Shown one piece after another: positions 38,509-51,800 of a DNA stretch of 64,000 bases. The DNA comes from Desmodesmus armatus. Lineage: Eukaryota; Chlorophyta; Chlorophyceae; Sphaeropleales; Scenedesmaceae. A program made the translations under genes and the position numbers. Below the pieces are notes generated by a model. The model was not told the origin of the DNA. It ran no database searches and saw only the letters and a program-made list of their open reading frames with translations. Numbering within the stretch: the stretch's first letter is position 1; the number at the start of each line of letters is the position of its first letter. Location of the stretch: contig VIIQ02000071.1 of NCBI GenBank assembly GCA_007449985.2, positions 62,001 to 126,000 on the forward strand, in the 5' to 3' direction.

Positions 38509-40868
38509 CGTATTCAGAGTGGGCAATGACGATGTGAAAAAACATATATGTCTCAGAGTGAGGGCTCCCGACTTCAGTAGGGCCTCGGAACCCCCTAGTC
38601 CCATACCTCCACGCTGAAACTCACTACGACGTGACACTTGTTTATATCTTTACAGGCGGGGTACCGCGCTTTACCTTAATGGTCATTGGAAACGGTCATA
38701 TTGTCTTCTGTATGAGTTTTTGACCACGCAGAGGAGTGTGGCTGGGAGGACCCGATCTATCTCGTCACCCTCATCAACCCACCGGTTGCAGCACAACCAC
38801 AGCATGAACAGCACCGTCTGATATGTATTTGTTGGTTGGTGGTGAAAGAGAGGAGAGAACATACCGGTGCCTCTCCTGTGTGTGGCTCCATAATGAAGGG
38901 AGGCAGGACATGTACAGCAGCTGCAGTCAGCTTACTTGGGGAACCCACGTTTCTCGGTAGGTATAAGTACGAAGATGGTTGGGGTTGGGGGCGTGCGGGA
39001 CACCTCATCGCACCCCACAGCCAGGATACAATGTCACATTAGTGTGCATAAAGGGTAACTCGAGTTAGGTCACAGCCGATATGTGAGCCCAATAGAGCAG
39101 GCAAGGTGCTTCACAATTCCATGACCACGCATCATCCATTGGATGATGCATGATGCGCAGGAAATGCGCTCCAGCAACATCTCGGAAGGAAATGCGCTCC
39201 AGTAACAAACACTCATGAGCTGATCAGCTGCAGCTGCCACCAGCGCTCCAGCAGCAAACACTCAGCTGCAGCTGCAGGAGTAGGGGCTTGGCATGCCTAC
39301 CTCCTGGGCAGGAAGGCAATGTGCACGGTATCACCTCGCTGAACGCACACGATTGCCTAGCCCCGATTATCTCCACAAGCCTGCTGCACCAAATTGTCCT
39401 ATACTATGCAGGTAGCAATGTTGTTGTCACAGGCAAAGCCAGCCGCGCGTGACGCCCTGGAGAAGTAATCCACATAAGAGTGCATCGGTTGATCGCTATC
39501 GCTACATGTCAAAAGCATGGCAGGGGGGAACTTGGCAAAGTCGCACAGACTGGGTGAAAGTAGCGGCATACAAGGGAGCTGATGGTCACCTGCTGTTGCA
39601 CACACATGTTGCCACATCCCAATCTCAACGACAACTTTCCCTGTTGAGGGCAGCGTGCTGCATGTGACGTGTGGGACGCACCATTCCAAAAGCAGACCCC
39701 AACAAGGGCTATCGTGCCACGCACTGACGGTCATTGGAAGCCCCAACACCTGGACAGTCTGATTGGGTGCCGTCCAAGGCATGAACCCTGCCAGTGTCAA
39801 CAAAGACAGTATTCATGAATGAACACTGAGACATAAACCACAAGCCTAGGCAAACCCCATCTTGCATAATGCAGGGGTGAGACGTGGTCACCGGCAGACT
39901 TATCAAACCACCAAACCCTCTGCTGCTGCGACGGGCTCAGCTCAGCTCAATTGTTTGCTTGCTGCCACTCAGCCACCAACCCCAATGGCGACAAGCCAAA
40001 ACCCAAGGTCAGCATGCAGCCACTGCTTATGTTACAGACTGGATTCCTCATCGCAGGAGTCATAGCAAGCTGATGCAGACTGTACACTGTAGTGGAACAG
40101 TCCCTGCAATGTTGTACACCATTTTTGAGGGTTAGCCTCCGTCACAGAACAGAGCCTGACCTGGCATATTAGCTGCACATGCCCCTCAGTCCCATCCCTG
40201 CACAGGCAAAACACAGCTGCATGTGGCATGCGCTCATCAAAGCGAAAACGTCTGACTGCCAGTGCCACTGAGGGCTGAGCAGACACTCAAGAGCATCAAA
40301 ACACCCACATCCACACGCACACACACTTGCTATTGAAGACACCCAGTGTGGAGGGCATGATATGCATCACCATGTGATGAGTCACGACAGAAGGCCGACG
40401 ACTGAAAGACTGACTGTGGCAATGTGTGAGTCAACACATTCTTGTTAATCGACAGCGTCGATCAAGGCCAGCACAGCCATTAGGTGGACTGCATGCCCAC
40501 CACATGCACATTGCTGCTCAATCCTTCACATACCGCCTTACTTGACAAGCAAGAGACGTGCCCCTCAGCTGCAAGCCCCTGGTCACATGGTGGCAGCCAA
40601 TCCTGCCATCTCCCTGACACGGCAGAGGCTTGGCAGCCACACAGATCACAGAACCCAAGCCTGGCCCTGCCGCGACACGAAGCCCCATTCCTGAGACCAC
40701 AGACAAACAAAATACAGTCACCCATGAACCAGGGTATCAAACACACTATGTTTGTACAGTGCACAGCACACCACGGTCAGCACACCATGGTCACACTGCT
40801 GTCAGCTCAATCAAGCCCACCACATGCACAACCAGCCACTGGACCTACACCAGGCCCGCCGCTGTTCA
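38509..40868. other. Intergenic region, no supportable gene
   Basis: This holds the promoter side of the cellulase and the 3' side of a BTB-like gene. An in-frame ATG for the cellulase also exists at 38637, but the one at 38508 places the signal peptide at the very N-terminus. Short inverted text (catccattggatgatgcatgatg) occurs near 39130. Otherwise I see nothing with coding or RNA-gene character. Confidence 0.6.
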
Positions 40869-42805
40869 TCAAGTCACGGTTGGGTTGCCAAGCAGCAGTT
40901 GCACGGGCCACTGCATGTTTCCAATACGCATCGTGCCGCTGCGGAAGAGGTCCAGCTCAACAGGCACCCGGTCGCCAGATGACGCGCCCATCAGGTCCTC
41001 ACACAGAACCACCTGCGGATTGTTTGCAAGGCACCCAGCAGCAAGCACACTCAGCCTGAGTGCTTTGACTACTGAGCAATCCACAAGGCAGGGTCCATGA
41101 GGACCGGACAGCACATCAGCCAGGTTGTCGTGACATTCGCATCGGTGTCAACACGCCAAGAAAAGGCATGCAGGACTGCAGCTTCGTGTGCACGCGCATG
41201 GTATTGATTTGTGGGCAGCTGTTGCATCCCGGAGGCCAGCTACCCCAGCACAGTTGTCGGGACTGTCTGCTGCTTGGCGTACTAGCATGGTGTTGCCGAG
41301 TCCTGGGACCTGCTGCTTTCAACAGCATGAGCAACACCAGCAGGCCCCTCAAAAGTGGTGCAGGTCTTGCATGCTTTGGCTCAGCATGCAGGCTGCTGTC
41401 AAGGCGGGTCTCATGGTCAAATGCGTAACTTACGCTGAACTTGTTGGGCTCCAAGTTGTTGGACAGAACGCTGTACGGGTAGCCAACGTCCGTACCCTGC
41501 TGCGCCTCAAACAGTTTGTTGATGCAGGGGCCGTCAGTGAAGCCGCAAGGCATGCTCAGCACACTGCTGATCCAGCTGTCTTTGTTGGCCTGAGTGGCGC
41601 CAGGTGGCAGCATGGCATCCAAGACCCTGTCAGTGAAGATCTCATCCAACCTGCAGGATAAGACAGCAATCACGATAGGCAGCAGTCCTTCAGTATGTGT
41701 GAATGCTGTCGGCAGACCTAGCACTTGCAGTACTAGCACATGCACCACCCATGCTGATGCTCTGGCTGTGGGCAGACACTACAGGCTGCTCAGCACCAAC
41801 TGATGATTAGCTTGGTGCATCATGCAGCAAGCAACAGCTGGTCAGTCTGTGCTGGACAGTCTGCCGAGCTAACAGCTGCCCTCCTGCAGGCACTGCGCCT
41901 GCATGTTGTGACGTGTGTGAGCACACATGATGCCAGCACATGTCCTGCAGGCATGCACAGGTAGACCGTCCATGCCGTTGCTAGTGCAAACCACCAGCAT
42001 GCTCGTGCTGCTCACATGTCATAGAAGATGCCCGTTGAGTTGCATGCACATGCCGCGATGAAGCGCAGCATGCGCTGGGTGAGTGCATGCAGCTCCAGGC
42101 GCTTGGCCTCAAACAGCAGGGCCTCTGTCTGCTGTGCTGCTGCCAGCAGGAGCTGCTGCACAGCCTGCTGGTTGGCCACAACACCGCGGAAGGGAAGCAT
42201 GGCGCCCAGGGAGTAGTGCTCCAGTGCTGAGTTGTAGACCAGGACCTTTTCAAATAGTCCTGCTGGCAATCCTTCAAACGGCTGCTCGATGCTGTAAGCA
42301 CCCCCATCTGTAAGCAGCCTGATGGTGGTTGTGCTGGCCTGGCCGGTGGGGTCTGTTGGCTTTGCAGGAACAGGAATGGTGACCACAAGCTGTACCTCCT
42401 GCGCCATCTCCGCACAAGCTGAGATGATGCCTTTGCGGGACCCCACTGCATCAGCAAACGCCAGCAGCTTGCAGAGCCCAGCAGCAGTGCCCATCTCGTC
42501 AAGCCCCTGTGGCTCGAAGTCCCTCTCTTCAATCCTGTGGTAGGCGCAGTTCAGCCACGCCACCACAGTTGCGCGCGTCACTGGCTCCATATCTACAAGC
42601 ATTGTGCTGAGGTCCCAAACTGCTGCATCACTTGGCAGGTGTGCCCCTACCCCTGAGCAGCTGCGTATGATGTGCTGGTCTGCCAGGAGCTCCTGCTTTG
42701 GGCCAGAGCCGTCTGCAGGAGCCAGAGTCACTATGAGCGCGTTATCATCGCCAAAGACATCACCGAAAGGATCTCCTGCCTGCCTGTTGCGTTTTTACTG
42801 GCCAT
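40869..42805 (-). CDS. BTB/POZ-like protein, paralogue 2 (possible N-terminal frameshift)
   Basis: Exons 42779-42016, 41650-41434 and 41012-40869 agree in phase and give about 374 residues. The N-terminal part has HIIRSCSG, then WDLSTMLVDMEPVTRATVVAWLNCAY, which aligns with the neighbouring paralogue and looks like a BTB/POZ-type fold. Shared later blocks are KLLAFADAVGSRKGI, FTDRVLDAMLPPGA, WISSVLSMPCGFTDG and a C-terminal VELDLFRSGTMRIGN...VQLLLG. A likely start (MASKNATGRQ, ATG at 42803-42805) matches the paralogue's MVASRKRGRQ but is out of frame with the rest. The break falls in aggcaggcagg near 42780-42790. Either a 4-base repeat has slipped or the true start is in an upstream exon. BTB proteins often recruit targets to Cullin-3 ligases or dimerise; the function here is unknown. 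Confidence 0.75.
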
Positions 42806-44169
42806 GCTGCTCCCCTGACGGTTTTACTGCTGAGCTGGGCACAGGTGACACTGCTATTGTTGTCCAGGTGAGCAGCAGACTGAAAGCGGAGGGGGAGCAG
42901 CCGGATATGATGCAGGGCAGTTGGCACTGAGCTTTTCGAGGAAAAACGATGCACGATAGCCTTGTGGTGATTCACCACTGGTGATACTGAACCCTTTGGG
43001 CTCTGCAACCATGCGACGCGCAATTATGGTTATCATATGACACCTCAAATTGTCTGACAAGAAGCTTAGCCCGCCAGGACCAGGACACTGCCAGTCCCAA
43101 TCAATTGACGATCATGATGATCTAGAGATATTGCCAGGCCTATCATCTATGCCCTCACAGATAATCAGCTTGAAATCTGAAGTCCCAAGTTACACTGGCA
43201 GGAATCAGCCATGCTGGGCCAACAGCCAGTGTCTGAAACTGTGGTTGCTGCCAATTGGGAATGACGCGGGTGCTGCTCTATCTGGATTGTGTAATCACCA
43301 ACACATACGTACACAGCAAGTCGTCACATGCAAGCAGGGAACCACCACAACCTGATTTGATCCCAAACGTCTGCGGCGAGCCATGGCAGCAGCCATGGCA
43401 GCAGCCTGTCCTCGCTGGGTACCTCAGGAGGCACCTCAGGAGGCTCCTGTGGACAGCCCCAGCAGCCAAGCGCCAAATGCCCCCACAACACTCCCAGCAA
43501 CAACATGCTCCATCTCACTGCTTTGCAGGTCTTGAAGCCATGCCCAGATGTGGAGCCAGGACAGGCAAAGGCACAGGGCAGCAGGATGCTTCCTGCAACC
43601 CCAAATCATATTCTACAGGGAATTACGTCTGAAACATACGCCGCCATCAAACAACGCCAACAAAACACGAGTATGTACAAGATACCCTGGCACTGTGGGT
43701 GCCACCACAGGGTGAGACAGCACACACTGCTCACTAGTGCTGGCATGCCCTTACTGCTGTGCCACACCATGACAGGGAGAACCCTCCTAGTCCCGCACCT
43801 GCACACACAAACCCCAATGCTGCCACACCACCCAGCACTTTACAGCACAACGCATCCTGCAAGACCACAAGACTGACCAGCCTGCCACCATCAGCAGCTA
43901 GCACTGGGCAACATCAAATTCAACACCACTTCTACAACCCTCACAATCCCTCAACCAGAAAAACCAAAACAGCCTCACCAAGCCAAGATCAGTACCCACA
44001 TCCAAACCACTTGGGACCGTCAGTAACACTTGCCGGCGAGCCACATTGTGCACACCTACTGCCTGCCTGTCAAGGCCCGCCACGGCCCTCGCGCACACTT
44101 GGCGAAAGGCTGAAGCCCCAAATACAACAGACCAGCAGCCAACTACAACCTGGTCGGACCAGGAGCCAG
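42806..44169. other. Intergenic region between the BTB-like paralogues
   Basis: About 1.36 kb. It contains a small duplicated motif (catggcagcagc repeated) near 43381-43405 and cctcaggaggcwcc repeated near 43430-43450. No coding signal or RNA gene is recognised. It should include the 5' flank of paralogue 2 and the 3' UTR of paralogue 1. Confidence 0.6.
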
Positions 44170-45682
44170 CTACTCGGCATCCTCACCATCCTCAGAGCTC
44201 TCACCCTTACTCCCCTCCATGATTTCTTCCAGATCCTCTGCGTAGGGACAGCAGCGGCCCAGCAACAGCTGTGCAGACCAGACTGCACGACCAATGGTGA
44301 CTGTGCCCTTATCGAAAAGATCCACCCTGACCGTGACCTCTTCTCCCTTCTCAACTCCCATGAAATCCTGTGTGAGGCGAGCTTGGAAGCGTATCACATC
44401 TTCATCCGCGTCCAGGGGCTGCAGCAGCTGCAGCATGTTGGCCCCATCCCCAAAGCTGCATGGGACGGTCAGGAATGCGCTGATCCACTCCCGCTTCGCT
44501 GCCTCGCTGGCGTTGGGTGGCAGCACAGTTGACAGAACTCTATCAGACACCACCTGGTTGAGGACACCAAAGAGGATGCCGCGGCGGCGGTGCACACAGG
44601 AGGCCACAAAGCAGCGTAGCCGGTACTGAAGAGTTTCCAGCTGCAGGCTGTATGCCAGGTAGAGGAGCGGCTCGACCTGCTGGGCCACGGCCTGCTTGAA
44701 AGCCGTTACTTGCTCGGGCGTGCTCGCCGGCTCCTCATCATCCCCCACCCAGGCATCGGTAGTTGGGTCGATCATTGCCAGGCGCAAGTCCCAGCCCTCC
44801 TCCCCTGCCTCATGGTCACCGTCATCGTCATCACAGCCAAAGTAGTACCCACGCCCCGTAGTACTCAGCACCACATCGACAGTAGTAGCCTCAGAGCCCT
44901 CAGGCGTGACACCCAGCTTCAGACTGACGTCCAAATCCTCCACTCTGCTGACGCACGCAGCCAGAATGCCACGTGACGAGCCAATCGCGTCAGCAAATGC
45001 TAGGAGGCGAGCGAGGCCTGCGCATGACAAGCAGAGACACAAGGTAATGTCTGGTGAGTGGTTCAGATATGCAGTGACAACATTGAGGCACAAACAGCCC
45101 TGGGATGCTGTCAACAGTAGGTGAAAACACTTGATGCACACCGCTCTGAGCTGTACTGCTCTGGCACCACCACTGCGGCAACACCACTTTCCACAGCAAC
45201 ACCAAGTACACTGTACATTGAATTGACACGATGTACAATTGAGATGGATTTTCAGGTACCTCATGTTGCTGAATGGTCCCAATGCACCCCACAGCCTTCA
45301 CATACTACATCATGTCCTTCGGTGGTGGAGCAAAAGTAAACTGCTGCAAGCGCAAGAACACACCTGTGGCGCTGCAGCGCACATCCTCCCGCTGCCTCTC
45401 AAACTCGCTATCCAGGATCCTCTGATACGCGCTGTTGAGCCAGGCCACCACCGTCTGCTTGGTGACTGGCTCACCCTCTACAAGCAGCTGGCTGAGGTCC
45501 CACTCCTGTGCATCTGCTGGGAGGCCTTCAGCACACGACGAGCAGCTGCGCAGGATGTTTGCCTTGGCTGAGAGTGTGCTGTCTGCTAGCCGGATGCTGA
45601 TGTGACCTTCCTCCTGAGCCACCTGCTGCCTGCCCCTCTTGCGGCTGGCAACCATGATTGAAAGGATCTGCTGTTGCTTCAA
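44170..45682 (-). CDS. BTB/POZ-like protein, paralogue 1
   Basis: Two exons, 45682-45364 and 45017-44170, join in phase and give 388 residues (ATG at 45682; a second in-frame ATG at 45655 gives MVASRKRGRQ, which fits the paralogue better). BTB-like text runs from SIRLADSTLSAKANILRSC through WDLSQLLVEGEPVTKQTVVA to WLNSAYQRI. A middle region carries an acidic insert (DDDDGDHEAGEEGWD). The C-terminal part has SDRVLSTVLPPNASEAA, WISAFLTVPCSFGDG and VDLFDKGTVTIGRAVWSAQ, then an acidic tail (SSEDGEDAE). It is clearly related to the gene at 40869-42805 along its whole length, but with an intron where that gene has none and without that gene's two introns. Function unknown. Confidence 0.85.
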
Positions 45683-46721
45683 GTGACGTGGTAGGAGTTG
45701 CAGGAAGGTTGCAGCGAAGAAAAGCCAGAACCAATGGGGCGATCCAAAAGTGGGAGTTGCTAGCCAGTAGGCCGAGTTCCAGCTATCGGTGGACCTCCCG
45801 ATCGCGATGTGGTTTGGGGCAGAATGTCACCTGCAATGCAATGTGACACATGCAGCGAAATGAGATAAGGACTTTCAAAGTTGGTTTTGAACGCTGCTGA
45901 GCAACTCCTGTCTCTGCCTTGTTCAATCTTGGAATATCTCGCCTCAGAGGGGCAGGGGGCCACAGCTGCAGCCTGCACAACCTGCCTGCCTGCGCCGCTG
46001 GGGTGAGTAACTTATGCGTGGCCATGTGCATTTTAAAGCACAGGTTGTCTGTACATGAAAAAGCAAGACCGTGCTTCAATGCCCAGACCTGTTGCACGTT
46101 TTTGATGCCAGCCACCACAACCTGCTTTGGATGCTTGCTGAGAGAAGCTTGAACTTGGACTTTGTGTTCGCTTGCTCAACTATCGTGACCATCGTTTGGA
46201 CCACACTTCTTGCCTCTGCCATGTGGACACCTCTGCACCGGGGCCCTCACCTAACTCGAGTGAGGCCTGCCTGCTCACGTGCACGGTGTGCTGGGTGCAC
46301 CAACAGTTCAGCACAATATTCCCCCCTTCTACCGTTGGGTACTGCTGAAATTGAAACAACAAAACTCATCATGCACGCTTGTGAGCCTCGAACCAGCTGT
46401 CATGGCCCAGTCAACAAGGGTGTGACATGTCACTAAACACACTTCAGCGGGCTTTCTGCCTGCATTCCCGGCCTGCTCATGGCTCATTTGAACACATCAA
46501 CTCCTCACTGCAAGTGCTTTCAACCGGTCCGAGCAAGCCTTCGCCTTGCACGATTCAGACTCAAGTTTTTCAGACAATCGTGCGCACGTTGCGTTGATCT
46601 TGACGTTTCACAAGACTTGGATTGGGTCCAGAGTGATTAAGTGGCTGACTTGTAGCCCACATCTCTGCTTGTAGCTGCATCCAAGCTTTTTCGTCGACAG
46701 ACCGAGTTGAGCGATACCAAG
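45683..46721. promoter_or_regulatory. Divergent intergenic region
   Basis: About 1.0 kb separates the BTB-like gene (-) from the small unknown gene (+). It should hold both promoters and 5' UTRs. No TATA box or repeat stands out. The open frames here (for example about 46071-46436) have no recognisable family. Confidence 0.45.
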
Positions 46722-48878
46722 ATGGGCAGCCTGTTGCCTGGTTGGGACGAGAGAGCCCCTGGTATTGCACCCAAAGGTGAAGGCTCAGCTGTGCGCCACG
46801 CTGTCCGCAGACAGAGCTGCACAAACACGATTGCGGCATGCCAGGACACGCTGTGTGCGTGCCGATCTGTGCATTGGTGGCTACACGCTCAGACATATAT
46901 CGATTCCGCATGGGTTCCTTGTGCCCGTCCCTGCAGCGATCAGTCAGTGTGCATGCACAGCACCTGTGTCCCTCCTGTCACTTGCTCAGGTTCAGGTTGG
47001 CAATTGAGTTGCACCCTGCCTGCAGAATTTCAAGAGTTCAACGAAGATGAGGAGGACCAGGGATACTTTGCTGCCTATGCCAAGATGAGGAAGTGAGCTG
47101 CAACATGCTGCTGCTGCCACGTCAGCACTGCCGACCAACTCAGTCTGTTTGACCCGCCAAATAGAGCAAGCACAATATGCACCGCTGCTTCACCTCTGTC
47201 AGACTACTCAAGGCAGTTTGCTCACGCCTGCAGCTGTTCCCTGTTCCACCCAATCCTTGCTTTCCGCACAGGCATCAGAAGGAGGCAGGAGAGGTCACCT
47301 CTCCCATTGCCATCGCCCAGCGCACGGCCTCCCTGTCTCGCCGCTCCCAGGATGCCTACCGCCTGTCACCCAGCGCCTCCCTGCCCCGCTCCTTTGCACG
47401 TGACTGGGCCCCCATGTCTCCCCAGGGAGCACGGTCCCTGTCCAGGGCAGAGACCATGGCACCAGCAGGCCACAGGTCAAGCAGCCAGGTGCCCGGCACA
47501 CCACCAGGACTGTCCCTGCAGCGCATGTACAGCATGCCCATGACACGCGGTGAGTGAGCGTGATGAACAGGCACAAAGCACCGGCTGTTCCTTACCTCAA
47601 ATTCCAAGTCACAGTGGCTAATGATTCAGTCTGCCCAGGGCAGCAGTTGCTCTTCGCTCTCAGTGGCCATATGGCAGTGCAGCATCGACATCTGCACATG
47701 GCAGGCCCATCAGTCACGGCATGCCATCTCTGCTGCTCCCTGCGCTGTGCTGTGGGGCCTGACCTGTGGGGTGACATCATCAGCCGAAACCCAGACTCCG
47801 CTTGAACTTTGTGCTGTTGTTGTGTGCTGTGTGCTGTGCTGTGTGTCCTGCAGGCGAGCGCTCTGATGTGCTGGCAGACTTGGTGCCCACCAGCCCCTCA
47901 GCGCTGAGCAGCAGCGCCCCGCGCACCCCCAAGAGCCTGGATGCCTACAAGACCCAGCACGCTGACAAGGACAAGCCAGACTACCAGTGGTGGGTCGCGC
48001 TGTGTGCCTGCGCATGCATGCATACATGCGTGCATGTGTGCTGCATGCCACATGCGCAGTGCTCTTGCTAGTGGGCTTCAGCAGAGTGTGCTGGCGTTTA
48101 CGCGGGTGCCGAAAAGGCCATGCGCCATCATCGTCTGTGTCAGGGTGTTCAAGCTGTTAGCATCTGGGTGTTGCGTCACCCAACTCCCTAGCACAAACCT
48201 TTCGTTCCCAGGGTCCTCATGAAAACACTCATGTATCACTCCCACCCATGCAGGTGGCGCCACCTGGACTCTGCTGCCATGAATGAGCGCCCAGACGAGC
48301 CCGAGACCAAGGAGAAGGCATACAAGCCGCAGTTTGGTGCCACAGGCCAGGCCGTGCACTACCACAGCGAGCCAGGTGAGCTGCACTGGGATGAATGCAG
48401 CCCCTGTGTCATCACGGGTGCATGGGGTGCATCAAGTCCCTGCAGCCCTCGCAGCTCGGTGTGAGCGTCCAGCGGCCAATGGGGCCACAGGTGTGTCGAG
48501 TGCAGTTGCTGGGAGGCCCTCCCTGGGTGCTGCGGTGTGTGTCAGTGACTGTTACATTGACAGCGTGCAGGCGGCGATGGTTTGTTTTGGCATGCAAGGC
48601 TGTTCTGCAAGGTGTCACATGGTAGCGCATGCAGAGTTTGTGCACAGATATATGTGTTCATAGTGTTGCACTGTTCCTGCATGCAACTTGCTGTATGCAG
48701 ACCAAAATGCCGCTCGGGGTGCCTTTTGCGGCACGCACTGGGACCACCATAGTATGCGAAGCCACACCACATCCTGTGCCGCCCTGCTGAGCCACCTTGT
48801 CTGCCTGCTGCTGCTGTCGGTGCTGCTGCCTTGCTTGCTGCAGAGGGTCGCGGACCAGCTGTCGTCCCAGCACACTGA
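46722..48878 (+). CDS. Small conserved-looking protein of unknown function (MGSLLPGWDE...)
   Basis: Exons 46722-46776, 47026-47092, 47272-47549, 47854-47989, 48254-48375 and 48844-48878 agree in phase and give 230 residues. The last, short exon is the least certain. The N-terminus MGSLLPGWDERAPGIAPK runs into an acidic EFNEDEEDQGYFAAYAKMRK and a basic KHQKEAGEV. This hydrophobic-Trp then Y-F...A..R pattern loosely recalls the NOI/RIN4 motif, but I would not assign it. The middle is Ser/Pro/Arg-rich (RTASLSRRSQDAYRLSPSAS) with many possible SP/RxxS phosphorylation sites. Near the end are KDKPDYQWWRHLDSAAMNER and KPQFGATGQAVHYHSEP. There is no signal peptide or membrane segment, so a soluble, probably phosphorylated regulator is the most that can be inferred. 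Confidence 0.7.
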
Positions 48879-51800
48879 GTGGTGCAGCAGCATGGTGCGC
48901 ATGGCGCGCATGCAGACATGTAATGGCCACCAAGCGTGGCAGCAGGATTCAGCTGGCATTGTTATGCTTGTGCTTTCCATGCGCTGGTGGCCTTGGGCTT
49001 GGTGGCTTCAGTTTCGCGCGCAGCTGAAGCAGAAGGGGCTTGTGATCTTTGCGAGTGTCACCTGTCTGACTGAGCTGCAGAACCTTGGTGCGCTGCTGTC
49101 GCAGCTTGACAGCTTTGTCGTGTGTGAATGCAGTAGGGCTCACTTGCGGGCATGGCTGACGGTTTCCCACATGATCAGTGCATGTGTTACTTCAAGTGCA
49201 TGTGTGCACAACCACGGCCGCATCTGTTATGATGGCTCCAGTTGACTCCTTGGATCGAACCCGCATGCACGTTATGTCAGGCTGGTCAAGCGCGTAGCCA
49301 TGAGGCAACACCGTATGATTGGTGCGCGCTCGTCCATGGGGCTGTGGCATCACATCATGATGTCTGGTGTGTTTTATGCTGCTGGGCCTGTTTGTGATGC
49401 AGTGTGTGCTGCCGCTTGTCCCAGCACGGCATGCAAAGTGTGTGGCACCTGCCAGTGACGTCGTATGTGTGTATCAGGTTGCGTGCTGACGCAAATCGGG
49501 AGCGGTGTGCGCTTGCTGCTTTGAGTAGTGGCCAGAGGTGGCCCTGTGTACGTGTATTGTACTTTGCTTGGCCCCTGTGTATCATCATTGTCACAGACAG
49601 CTAGCATAGGGACTGGGTGCGTTTTCAAGTTGCGCCTGCGTCATTGATGTGCGATGGTGTGTGGGTGTTGTGAATCATCTTGAGTGTGCATGACAGGAGC
49701 TGACCATCTGAAGGCTGATGCTGCCTGGGCCACCCAGTTGTTTGCGATGCCGGAAACCCCGTTCTCCATTTCCATGTGTTTCAGCAGCGGGAGTATTTTG
49801 TGCCTGTTGATCACTGAACAAAAAAGGCAAATCAAAAAAGTGGTGGTGCTATCAGCATGGCGGTGGAGAGCTGTTGCAGGCGTGTTGAGCCTTTTGACAT
49901 TTTTCACATCAGAGTTGTTTGCCACAAAATTCAGTTGGCTCTAGTCGGCCAGTGCGGTGGATTTGTAGGGGTGCACGGTCGAGATTTGAAATTGTGATTT
50001 CGAGTGTGCGTGTGCTTTTCACCTGCCTGCATGCCATGCCTCCTGGTCTTGTCAATGCCACCAGTCGTTGCTGGTTCCCTTGAAGGTGTGCGACTCCAGT
50101 CCAGACAAATCTGTCTTCCATCGCCTCACTTGCTGGTCCTCTTGTCTGTGCGTGCGCCACGGCTGTCTCAACACCTTTCTGGCTGTGCCACAGCCCGGGG
50201 GTGGACGCATGCATGCTTGTAAGATTGGTGACAAGTTTTGTGCGTGATATGTCAGGCAGTCCAGCTGCCAAACAAAAGCAGATCCCGGCTGTGGGACAAT
50301 TTTGCAAGGCCTTCTGTTTTGGGGAGATTCCTGTGGCAAGATTTGCCAGGCCTTTCAGCCATTTCGAAAGGGTGCGACGCTTCGAAAGTTGCTTTGTGAG
50401 TGCACCACTTGGTGATTCGCAGGCTGCCACCCAATACAGCTTCATCAGGTGCGGTCTTGTTTGCATCCTGCACTGTCCTGTGTTTTTGGGGCCCGTGACT
50501 GATCGCTAGGCCGTGCTGGAAGCCACGATCGTGAGGCCGCATGTCGCATGTTCAACCCTTGTGTGCGCCTACTCCGGGATCCCGGGAGTATACGGCGGAA
50601 GCCTTTTGTGGGAGTGTGTGGCCATAGCTGCTGGCCGGTGCAACAGATGCATCCTGGCTGTGTGCAGAGCGTGCCTGGATAGTGCTGCATGTAGCCCTGT
50701 GCTACTGATACTGCGAGCACTGGCAGCACCAACAGATGCTTGTATGCTGCATGGCAAGCCAGTCGACATGGCTGCGGGCATCGGCTTTCGCACACTTGCT
50801 GTGTGATGGTTGGTGCAAGCTGCCTGCTTATGATCTATGCCGCTGTGAGGCAGGTGAGGCAATGGAGGGCTGACGCATCTGTGTTGGTTGCGCAAACACC
50901 AGAAGTGCGCAGACTGAAGCACTGTTACCGTGCTCTTGCAAGGTGTGGCTCCCCTCCTCTTGTGGATGCACGCTTTGATTGCCCTGCTTGGGGCAGCTAG
51001 ACGAATGCAGTGCTTCTTTTGGTAGCTTGGCCGCTGTCGTGGTTGTGCCTGGGACAGCTGCAGTAAATGCAGACCTGGACACTGGCATGAGCTAGGCAGA
51101 CGTGCTTGTGGTTTCTTGCAATGCCACTGACAGCACATAGGTGCCGCCAGCTCGTACATCTGCTGTTTTCTTAGTCTGTTAGGTTGTACTGCTTGTTGGA
51201 GAGTATTGCTGGCAATGTTGTGGCTTCTGTCCTGCATTCTGATGGCCATGGGTAGGGTTTCTGTACTTTTGGGCAGAGGAGTATGCAGCAATCCTTCTGG
51301 ACCGAAACAGGCTGTGTGCCACTTTTGAGTGCCTACACAGCTGCACAGTTCTCTCTGGTTGAACAGGGCCAGCCGCTGACTGCGGAGGCAAGCTTTGCTT
51401 GCCAGGCTTGGCATGTGTAGCTTCGGTTTGTGCCTGAGGGCATGTTACTATGTCATGCATCGCTGGCGATGCAACTGGCTTGCCGTCAGCTCTGCTCTAT
51501 CACAGTCACATGGCTGTCAAAACAGTTCATCGGGCTGTGAAGTGCTTTCCCTACACAGTGTGTGCGATTGCACGCCCCAAGCTATGCACACCATGGCCTG
51601 CCCAAAGCATCCTGTGGTTTGTGTGTTGAGTCTGGCCTGACGCGTGCCATCTGTGGCTACTGGACCGCCATAGTGGCCATCCATGTGAGTTGTGCTATCG
51701 CTTGGCTTCTTTCAGCTCTGACATGCCTTTTGCGGGCTGCTGCTGCAGCAAGCGCAGCTGTCTGTTTCGTGCGTGATTCAATCATGTCGTGAAGCGCCAC

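Noticed and set aside
50569..51414. Minus-strand ORF of about 281 codons
   Set aside because: Composition is typical of random translation of this genome (rich in Cys, His, Gln, Arg), with no motif.
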